Source: Victivallales bacterium (GTDB taxonomy: Bacteria > Verrucomicrobiota > Lentisphaeria > Oligosphaerales > Lenti-02). Taken from it: a DNA stretch of 6,592 nt. The notes beneath the pieces are model-generated. The model saw only the letters and a program-made list of their open reading frames with translations. It did no database searches and was not told where the DNA came from. Positions 1-5,898 of this stretch are shown here, in pieces; positions within the stretch are counted from its first letter, which is position 1, and each line of letters opens with the position of its first letter. The stretch lies in contig JABGQJ010000433.1 in NCBI GenBank assembly GCA_018648945.1, positions 1 to 6,592 on the forward strand, given 5' to 3'. The position numbers were made by a program, and so were the translations under genes.

Positions 1-10
1 CATGCCCCCC

Positions 11-32
11 CCGGAGGGCGAGAGTCCTCCGG
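11..32. other. Small GC-rich hairpin in the leader region
   Basis: CCGGAGG at 11-17 is a perfect inverted match to CCTCCGG at 26-32, giving a 7-bp stem with an 8-base loop that could gain one inner G-T pair. No run of T follows on either strand, so a classical intrinsic terminator is not supported. It could end an upstream transcript or be chance in GC-rich DNA. Confidence 0.3.
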
Positions 33-40
33 TCCGCCGC

Positions 41-63
41 TTCCCAAGCCATGAGCTTGGGGA
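41..63. other. Hairpin (7-9 bp stem) upstream of the lyase gene
   Basis: CCCAAGC at 43-49 pairs with GCTTGGG at 55-61 around a 5-base loop. The stem extends outward by a T-G wobble (42/62) and a T-A pair (41/63). It lies about 135 bases before the lyase start. The 3' arm overlaps GGGGAC at 59-64, which could instead pair with GTCCCC at 81-86, so the two folds are mutually exclusive. No function can be assigned. Confidence 0.35.
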
Positions 64-161
64 CGAGCCCAAATGAACCTGTCCCCAGATCTCGGTCCGC
101 ACGCCACAACAACACTCCCGTTTTGCCGTCGGCAGACCGGGAATTGCGGCCCTTGCGCGCC

Positions 162-167
162 TATCTT
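162..167 (+). promoter_or_regulatory. Possible -10 element for the lyase gene
   Basis: TATCTT matches four of six positions of the sigma-70 -10 consensus, including the first two bases and the last. It would start transcription near 174 and leave a leader of roughly 25 bases containing the ribosome-binding site. No convincing -35 hexamer lies 16-18 bases upstream (the sequence there is GGGAAT), so this is only a candidate. Confidence 0.2.
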
Positions 168-198
168 AGCCGGCATTCCAGACTGAGGATTGCATTGA

Positions 199-3100
199 AT
201 GGTAACGAAACTCGGCAACATTCTGGCGGTGTTCTGCGGCGCGGTCGTTCTTGGCGGGCACGCGCTGGGAGCACCTGAGGCGCCGGCTGGCCCGGAGAAC
301 GGCATGAACCCCTTCAACGAAGCGTACCGAGTTCGGCTGCGGGAGTTGTGCGGGAAGTACGAATGGGCCAGGAAGCAGAGGAAGAACATCCTCGACCGCT
401 GCAGGCGGTGGAAGACGATGTCGGACTCTGACCTGAGGACTTCCGTTCCCAGCCAGATGGTGCCCCGGGCGCTGTACCTGCACCGGAAAGCGGGCTGCCC
501 CCAGTGTGGCAGGGAAGTGTTCAAGCACGGGTACTACCCATGGCGCATGGAACCGAAGACGCACCCGTGGAAGGTGCAGTGCCCCAACTGTGACGAACGG
601 TTTCCCAAGAACGACTTCCTCGCCTACTACGTCTCGGGGCTCGACGAGAACGACATGTTCCAGCCGGACCGGGCCGATGCCTCGCTGCTCTTCAACACCG
701 AGCACCCGGACCCCGAGGACCCGCTCCACCAGTTCGGGGTGGACCCGGGCACGGGGTACAACGACAAGGAGAAGGGCAGCTTCAAGTTCATCGCCAACTA
801 CAACCACCACGCCAACTGGGGGGCAAATGCCAAGTACCCCCGCAGTGCCAACAGCGTGACTTCCGCCGCCGTGGGCCTGGGGTATGGCTACGCGGTCACG
901 GGCGATTCCGCCTACGCCCGGAAAGCCGCCGTTCTCCTCGAACGGCTCGCCGATGTCTACCCCGATCTGGACTTCGAGCACTGGGCAAGCAAGGGGGGCT
1001 ACCACCAATACCGCGGCATCTACGGGACGGCCGTTGACAGCACCTGGTCGACGCGGGTCGCCTTCGACCTGGTCCGGGCCTACGCGCTCGTGGGTGACTT
1101 CATCGCGGACGACGGGGCGTTGGTCGCGAAGATCGAGACCAGGATTCTCCGGGAAACGTTCGAAAAGCAGAAGCGATCGATCATCTGGGGAAACACTGGT
1201 TTCAACAAGAACGTTGCAGCCATGATGGCGCTGGCAACGCGCGACGAGGCCCTCCGGAAGGAACTGGTGGCCTGGCTCTTCTGCAACGCCGAGGGCGAGG
1301 CCATCCCCAGCCCGCGGTCGAATTGGCGCAAGACGAGGCTGGGAGGGGGGCTCGGTCGTCGCACGGCCGAGCTGACGGGCGACGGCTTCTCGTGGGAGGG
1401 CGGTTTCGGCTACTCGGCCATCATGCCCCTGTTCCTGACCGAGGCGTATTCGAGTCTGCGGCGCTTCGCCGGAAACGCAACGGACGAGAACATTCGGCTC
1501 ACCATGGCGCTCATGCGGCAGCGCCTGCCACGGTTCTACAAGACCTCCTTCCAATTGGTCTGTGTCGACAAGTTCATGCCCACCTGGGGGGACGGTGGCC
1601 GATTCGGCACGCCCATGATCCCGAAGGGTGCACAGACGGCGAACCTGCTTGCCGCGTTCGCGTCGTTCGGCGATCCCGACATCGCCCGGATGTACTGGCG
1701 CATGAACGGCGGGGACGGCGTGGCGGCCGGCGACCTGCTGAACCCGCATGTCGACTACGAGCGCGTCAAGGCACAGCTCGAAGCGGCTCGCGGCGAGGGC
1801 GTATCGCCGACCCGTTCCTCCTGCAACATGGCTGGGCGCGGTTTTGCCGTGATGCGCAGTGGCGCCGCGGACCACGAGCGCTCCCTGATCGCCTACTACG
1901 GCTCCAACACCGGACACAACCACCACGAGGCCCTGAATCTGTATCTCTTCGCCTACGGCCTCGATCTGATGCCGGGCCTCGGCTACCCGAACATATCCAA
2001 CACCACCTGGCGGCAGGGGTTCTGGGAGCGCCCCATCAGCCACAATACCGTGGCCACCGAGTGGGACACAGGGCCGGAGGACATGCGGCTGGCGGACCAG
2101 AAGCTCTTCGTCTCCTCGTCCCTCGCCACGCTGACCGAAATCGACGCTCGCCGGGTCTATCCCGGGCTGAAGCGCTACAGTCGCCTGCCCGTCCTGGTCA
2201 ACGTCTCGGATGAGGCGTTCTACGTGGTCGATTTCTTCCGCGTCGGCGGGGGTTCGGACCATGTGTACAGCTTTCACTCGGGGGTTGGTTCGGTCGCGCT
2301 CGAAGGGGCGGAGTTCACGCCGCAGGCTGGCGGCTCGTACGCCGGCAAGGACGTGCCATTCGCTGTTCGGCGAGACGGTGAAGGCTGGCGCGTCGGCAGC
2401 GGCCAGCAGTTCCTCCATGATGTGAATCGCGCCGCCATGACGGGCCCGGTGTCGGCGGAATGGCAGCTTGCGGACTTTCAGAAGACCAGCCCGTTTGGGG
2501 ATGACGTGCGGCTGCGCTTCACCTTGCTGAGCCCGCTCTGCGAAGTGGCGCTGGCCAAGAGCCGCCCGCCCCAGAACATCCCCGGCAATCCCGAGGACAT
2601 ACACTATCTGCTGGCCCGCAAGCGGACGGCCGCCGACGAGGAGTTCGCCTACACGGCGGTCATCGAGCCGTATCTACAGGCGAAACGCCCGATCGCGGCC
2701 CTGCGCACACTCCGGATCGAGAATGGCGGACCGGCGGACGCCGCGGTCGAGGTGACTCTGGCCGATGGGCGGCGGGACGTCATTGTCCAGTGCGTGAGCG
2801 ACCATGCCATGGTGCAGGTGGAGGGTGGGATTCGGTTCCAGGGCAGGCTGCTGGTGGTCCGGTTCGGTCCCGCTGGCGCGCCATCCGGAGTCCTGGCCGT
2901 CCGGCCCTCCTATGTCGGCCTCGGGAGAGCGTTCGAACGGAGGTATACGCCGTGCGCGAAGGGCAAGGTAACGCACTTCGACCGGGGCGCGCCCGACGCA
3001 TGCACGATCGCCCTGGACACCGAACTGATCGTGCCCGCCGACGCCTTGCGCCCGCTCTGGACGGACATCACGCCCTCCCCCGATGCCAACGGCAACTACC

Positions 3101-3273
3101 GCATCGAGGGCACGACCGTGCAGGACGGGAAGACCGTGCTGAACGTGGGCGATGTGTCCCTCGTCTCCGGATTTGATACGGACAGGCAGGAGTTCACCTA
3201 CGCGTTCGAAGAAGGCGCCACGGTCGAGATTCCCTTCTCCTACCTGAGCGAGCTGACACCAGCGAAGCCATGA
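199..3273 (+). CDS. Exported heparinase II/III-family protein with N-terminal zinc ribbon
   Basis: This is a predicted polysaccharide lyase of the heparinase II/III type, a family that cleaves uronate-containing chains by beta-elimination; the substrate here is unknown. Residues 1-24 look like a Sec signal peptide (K4, hydrophobic 5-20, ALG before A25), so it probably acts in the periplasm or outside. A Cys4 motif follows, C100-x2-C103 and C128-x2-C131, then an FPKNDF block. Residues about 200-540 are helix-rich and fit the family's alpha/alpha toroid, including WGNTGFNKN near 330-338. The beta-sandwich half contains GHNHHEALNLYLFAYG (572-587) and RPISHNT (611-617), which resemble the conserved His-containing blocks of the family. 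The C-terminal ~90 residues I cannot assign. At 1024 residues it is longer than classical heparinases. The start follows GAGG at 185-188 with 10-base spacing. The isomerase-like gene follows on the same strand. Confidence 0.92.
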   Translation: MVTKLGNILAVFCGAVVLGGHALGAPEAPAGPENGMNPFNEAYRVRLRELCGKYEWARKQRKNILDRCRRWKTMSDSDLRTSVPSQMVPRALYLHRKAGCPQCGREVFKHGYYPWRMEPKTHPWKVQCPNCDERFPKNDFLAYYVSGLDENDMFQPDRADASLLFNTEHPDPEDPLHQFGVDPGTGYNDKEKGSFKFIANYNHHANWGANAKYPRSANSVTSAAVGLGYGYAVTGDSAYARKAAVLLERLADVYPDLDFEHWASKGGYHQYRGIYGTAVDSTWSTRVAFDLVRAYALVGDFIADDGALVAKIETRILRETFEKQKRSIIWGNTGFNKNVAAMMALATRDEALRKELVAWLFCNAEGEAIPSPRSNWRKTRLGGGLGRRTAELTGDGFSWEGGFGYSAIMPLFLTEAYSSLRRFAGNATDENIRLTMALMRQRLPRFYKTSFQLVCVDKFMPTWGDGGRFGTPMIPKGAQTANLLAAFASFGDPDIARMYWRMNGGDGVAAGDLLNPHVDYERVKAQLEAARGEGVSPTRSSCNMAGRGFAVMRSGAADHERSLIAYYGSNTGHNHHEALNLYLFAYGLDLMPGLGYPNISNTTWRQGFWERPISHNTVATEWDTGPEDMRLADQKLFVSSSLATLTEIDARRVYPGLKRYSRLPVLVNVSDEAFYVVDFFRVGGGSDHVYSFHSGVGSVALEGAEFTPQAGGSYAGKDVPFAVRRDGEGWRVGSGQQFLHDVNRAAMTGPVSAEWQLADFQKTSPFGDDVRLRFTLLSPLCEVALAKSRPPQNIPGNPEDIHYLLARKRTAADEEFAYTAVIEPYLQAKRPIAALRTLRIENGGPADAAVEVTLADGRRDVIVQCVSDHAMVQVEGGIRFQGRLLVVRFGPAGAPSGVLAVRPSYVGLGRAFERRYTPCAKGKVTHFDRGAPDACTIALDTELIVPADALRPLWTDITPSPDANGNYRIEGTTVQDGKTVLNVGDVSLVSGFDTDRQEFTYAFEEGATVEIPFSYLSELTPAKP

Positions 3274-3323
3274 GGCGACCGAAAGCCCCCGCGCAGACCG
3301 GCCGCAAGGCCAAGACCATGCAG

Positions 3324-3332
3324 AAGGAAAGG
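3324..3332 (+). promoter_or_regulatory. Ribosome-binding site that fixes the start of the TIM-barrel gene
   Basis: AGGAAAGGA is purine-rich and Shine-Dalgarno-like, ending 9 bases before the ATG at 3342. In-frame ATGs also exist at 3270 (sharing ATGA with the lyase stop) and at 3318. Those would add a Lys/Arg-rich tail with no place in a TIM barrel, whereas translation from 3342 opens with a typical first beta strand (MYDLIAFSKW). Confidence 0.6.
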
Positions 3333-3341
3333 ACACACGAG

Positions 3342-4178
3342 ATGTACGACCTCATCGCGTTCAGCAAATGGAACCAGAATCTGCCACTGCCCGAGCTTGC
3401 CAAGAGCCTCAAGGAGCTTGGGTTCGACGGTGCGGACCTGCCATGCCGTCCCAACGCCCCCGTGACCCATGCGAACGGGCCGAGGATGCTAGCCGAAGTG
3501 AAACGCATCTTCGAGGACCATGGCCTGCGCCTCGGACGGCTCGTCACAAACCTGATCGAGGCTGATGCGGAGGCGGAACGGCTCCTGGAGGCCATTCGCG
3601 AAGTGGGGGTTCGGAAGATCCGCATCGGCTGTCAGCTTCTGGGCAAAGCAAACCCGAGGGAGCAGATGGACGTCGCCCGACGAAAGCTCGCGGCCATGGG
3701 TGCGCTCCTCGAAAAGCACGGGGTGATGGGGGCGGTCCAGAACCACTCCGGGCCCTCGCTCGCGGTCAACGTGAGCTCGTGCCTGCTCATGCTGCGGGAC
3801 TGCGATCCGCAGTGGGTCGGGGTCCAGTACGATCCCGGCCACTGCACGCTCTCTGGGGAGCCGGTCAGCATGGCGGCGGGATTGCTCGGGCCCTACCTGC
3901 ATAGCGTGAACATCAAGAACCCGCGTCAGGAGTACTACGTCAATCCCGCCACCGGCCGGCTGGCGCACAAGGCCATCTGGGTACCGTTGCGCGATGGTCT
4001 GCTCGATGTCGCCGCCGCCCTCAAGGCGCTGTGCAACGCCGGATACCGCGACGCCCTGAGCCTGCACGCCGAATACCGCTCGCACTTCCACATGGTCGAG
4101 CACGATATCGAAGCCACCAACGGACTCGTGGCCCAAGACGTGGCATACCTGCGCGAGCTGATGGCGGGCATGGCGTAG
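3342..4178 (+). CDS. Sugar phosphate isomerase/epimerase-like TIM-barrel protein
   Basis: The 278-residue product fits the xylose isomerase-like TIM-barrel family (AP endonuclease 2 fold), which holds sugar isomerases and epimerases of sugar catabolism. It has no signal peptide and should be cytoplasmic. Hallmarks seen are NHSGP at 134-138, YDPGH at 163-167 (the D-x-x-H metal-binding turn), HSVNIKN at 187-193 and LHAEYR ending with E244 near the last strand. The residue before N134 is Gln where many relatives have Glu, so one expected metal ligand may differ. The length is normal for the family. The gene lies 68 bases after the lyase with no terminator visible between, so co-transcription is likely. 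The exact substrate cannot be predicted, because the family covers many sugars as well as keto-sugar and inositol enzymes. Confidence 0.9.
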   Translation: MYDLIAFSKWNQNLPLPELAKSLKELGFDGADLPCRPNAPVTHANGPRMLAEVKRIFEDHGLRLGRLVTNLIEADAEAERLLEAIREVGVRKIRIGCQLLGKANPREQMDVARRKLAAMGALLEKHGVMGAVQNHSGPSLAVNVSSCLLMLRDCDPQWVGVQYDPGHCTLSGEPVSMAAGLLGPYLHSVNIKNPRQEYYVNPATGRLAHKAIWVPLRDGLLDVAAALKALCNAGYRDALSLHAEYRSHFHMVEHDIEATNGLVAQDVAYLRELMAGMA

Positions 4179-4240
4179 GCGCCGCCGCTCAGCCCGCAGC
4201 CCACGCCGCCAATCCGACGGCTGGGAAGCCAAGACCCCAC
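4179..4240. other. Convergent intergenic gap of 62 bases
   Basis: The TIM-barrel gene (+) stops with TAG at 4176-4178 and the Asp-box gene (-) stops with TGA at 4243-4241. The gap is GC-rich. CAGCC near 4198 could pair with GGCTG near 4219, but the stem is only 5 bp with a long loop and no T-tract. No convincing bidirectional terminator is visible. Confidence 0.4.
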
Positions 4241-5431
4241 TCATCGCGCCGTGTCTTCGTCCAACCGCCAGTGCACGAGCTTCACTGTCCGGTGATACTC
4301 GACGCCTGGTCCCTGGACTCCCCTCTCGAACGAAGTCATGAGGCTGCCGTCGCGAAGAACAACAGTATACGTTTCGTTGGGGGCCATGAGTTTCACCTTG
4401 CCGCCGGGATCGCCCTCCCATTCACCGTGCCACTTGTCGAGCACATACCGTCGGTCGAGTTCCCAGCTTTGACCGTGGTCGTGGCTGACCACGCCCTCGA
4501 TTCCGTACTGCGGAAGGCCGTCAGGGGCGTCTCCGTACCCCAGGCGGACAACGTACGTCATGACCAAGTCGCCATTGGGCATGCGGACAGGGCTGGCGTG
4601 GTGGCGGCCGTGCGTGTAGAGCTGGTTGATGGCCGACCATGTCTTGCCGTTGTCTTTGGAGATGTGAACCCCTAGACCGCAGTAGAAATCGAAACCTGTT
4701 CCGACTCGCCACTTGTCATAGGCGACCTTTGCGGCGTCTGGCATGTCGGCCCCGGTGACCTTTCTATAGCCAGTGCGATTGGAGGTCCGAGTGGCCGCGA
4801 CGATGTCGCCGTTGCCAGCGCGGACGAGAGTGGTTTCGGCGCTCCAGGGCGCTTGGATGCTCGTCGGCCAGGTGAGCCCCCCGTCAGTGCTGAAGCGAAT
4901 ACGCTTAGTGATGGATTCGGCCAATCGCACGACGTTGCCGGTCGCGGGATCGGTATCCACCAGGTCAGACCCCATGGCGAAGACAACTTTGAGGCCCGGC
5001 GACGGCGGGATGGGAGCGAACGGACGCCACGTCTTGCCGTAGTCATCACTTACCAGCCGTTTCCCTATCGACCATGCTCGCGCCAGCACCTTGCCGTTGC
5101 CGAGGTAGGTCAGATGGCGGCGTGGCGGCGCGCTCGCTCTGGACCAGGTGGTCCCCAGGTCGTCGCTGGAGAGTTGCAGGTTCCCAGTCTGCAGAACCAG
5201 CCTGTTCTTGTCGGGAAGATAGATGAAACTGTGTCCCCACGCCTGCGGACTGGTGAGATCCAGCTGGCGGGCAGGCGAGGAAACATGGGTGTCATCCTGG
5301 TGTTGCTGCACCACATGCGGTTGCCATTTGCACTCCATCCGTACTGTCTTGTCTGCAGCCATCGCAACCCCCGTCCAGAGCACAACCAACGCGTAACGAG
5401 CCAAAGCCGAGCCTTCACGTAATGGAGTCAT
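4241..5431 (-). CDS. Exported Asp-box (BNR) propeller protein, sialidase-like
   Basis: The 396-residue product starts with a likely signal peptide (R5 and R12, hydrophobic 13-24, AMA before A26), so it should be exported. Five Asp-box repeats (S-x-D-x-G-x-T/S-W) begin at residues 89, 128, 181, 258 and 316. They fit a beta-propeller of the sialidase/neuraminidase fold, and SPVRMPNGDLV (280-290) and a later DGSLMTSFER also fit such proteins. Known sialidases release terminal sialic acids, but the N-terminal F/Y-R-I-P motif that supplies one arginine of their catalytic triad is not seen, so activity on sialic acid is not assured. It could be another exo-glycosidase or a binding protein. Initiation is at ATG 5431-5429, preceded only by a weak GGGGG ribosome site. 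It converges on the lyase pair. Confidence 0.87.
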   Translation of the reverse strand: MTPLREGSALARYALVVLWTGVAMAADKTVRMECKWQPHVVQQHQDDTHVSSPARQLDLTSPQAWGHSFIYLPDKNRLVLQTGNLQLSSDDLGTTWSRASAPPRRHLTYLGNGKVLARAWSIGKRLVSDDYGKTWRPFAPIPPSPGLKVVFAMGSDLVDTDPATGNVVRLAESITKRIRFSTDGGLTWPTSIQAPWSAETTLVRAGNGDIVAATRTSNRTGYRKVTGADMPDAAKVAYDKWRVGTGFDFYCGLGVHISKDNGKTWSAINQLYTHGRHHASPVRMPNGDLVMTYVVRLGYGDAPDGLPQYGIEGVVSHDHGQSWELDRRYVLDKWHGEWEGDPGGKVKLMAPNETYTVVLRDGSLMTSFERGVQGPGVEYHRTVKLVHWRLDEDTAR

Positions 5432-5590
5432 GCGGCCCCCAAACTAACCAATAGGAAACAACAGGAAATCACTTCCCGGCGACGGGAGGAAGAGCTAAAA
5501 GGAAATGTGTTGGTTCAGCGAAAAGCAGGCAACCGGGTGGCCTGCGATAGGCAGCTCTGCCATTTCCGGGTTGGTCTTTCCCTGGGAGTC

Positions 5591-5619
5591 TAGATACCGC
5601 ATCCTCCGGCTACCGTCAA
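5591..5619 (-). promoter_or_regulatory. Weak sigma-70-like promoter candidate for the Asp-box gene
   Basis: On the - strand, TTGACG (5619-5614) matches five of six -35 positions and is followed after 17 bases by TATCTA (5596-5591). The -10 is poor: only the first three bases match and the final T is missing. Transcription would begin near 5584 and leave a leader of about 150 bases before the Asp-box gene. Confidence 0.2.
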
Positions 5620-5827
5620 GCGGGCTTCCGGGAGTAGTGCGCCCGCCGTGCTCACTGGTCCGAAGGGAACCTGTTCCGAGTTCCCCGTGAAGCTCGTTTC
5701 GGTCGCGTCGCGTTGCGGACGGTGAGAGGCTGCCTTCGCCTCCCATTGCCGTTTCCGGAAGCCACGCGTCACCTGTCTTCCGGGGGCGATCACGGTATGA
5801 ACCATCGAATCGGCTCAGGGGGGGACG

Positions 5828-5845
5828 GAGACTGGGGACAGTCTC
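5828..5845. repeat. GGGGAC-type hairpin downstream of the dehydratase gene
   Basis: GAGACTG at 5828-5834 pairs perfectly with CAGTCTC at 5839-5845 around a 4-base loop (GGGA), and a G-T pair can extend it outward. It contains CTGGGGACAG at 5832-5841, the reverse complement of CTGTCCCCAG at 79-88 near the other window end. It resembles small REP-like palindromes rather than a terminator, as no T-run follows on either strand. Confidence 0.4.
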
Positions 5846-5853
5846 TCTTGGTG

Positions 5854-5869
5854 TCCCACATTTGTGGGG
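5854..5869 (-). terminator. Hairpin 30 bases past the dehydratase stop, possible terminator
   Basis: On the + strand CCCAC at 5855-5859 pairs with GTGGG at 5864-5868, and a T-G wobble (5854/5869) can be added, leaving a 4-base loop. It begins about 30 bases beyond the TAG of the - strand dehydratase gene, a sensible place for a transcript end. No U-tract follows, so the terminator role is tentative. Confidence 0.25.
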
Positions 5870-5898
5870 AGATTGGTCGGCAAGGGGGCGATAGTGGC

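Larger units (their letters stand above)
5432..5898. other. 467-base spacer with no supportable gene
   Basis: This lies between the Asp-box gene start and the dehydratase gene stop. Short frames exist on both strands, for example 5590-5805 on - and 5505-5690 on +, but none shows a recognisable domain or a well-spaced ribosome site. Visible items are AGGAAA at 5453, 5463 and 5500, an inverted pair GGGAAC/GTTCCC (5665-5670 and 5680-5685), a weak promoter candidate, and two hairpins near 5828-5869. A decayed gene or mobile-element remnant is possible but not shown. Confidence 0.5.

Noticed and set aside
1..3. CAT at the window edge as the start codon of a divergent - strand gene.
   Set aside because: Only the start triplet would be inside the window and the upstream GGGGGG is not a clear ribosome site, so nothing can be concluded.
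51..278. 75-codon + frame overlapping the lyase start.
   Set aside because: It has no ribosome site, a composition of random GC-rich frames, and it runs into the lyase coding region.
166..2604. An 812-codon open frame on the - strand opposite the lyase gene.
   Set aside because: It mirrors the codon structure of the high-GC lyase gene. Its translation is rich in Arg, Val, Gly and Pro with no recognisable domain, while the + strand frame has a signal peptide, family motifs and a ribosome site.
3489..4421. 310-codon - frame opposite the TIM-barrel gene.
   Set aside because: It is a GC-driven shadow. The + strand frame carries the NHSGP and DPGH hallmarks and a strong ribosome site.
5590..5805. 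71-codon - frame in the spacer, considered as a transposase or intron-protein remnant.
   Set aside because: The translation is basic and mixed in composition, and I could not match it to a transposase, reverse transcriptase or other family. There is no good ribosome site.
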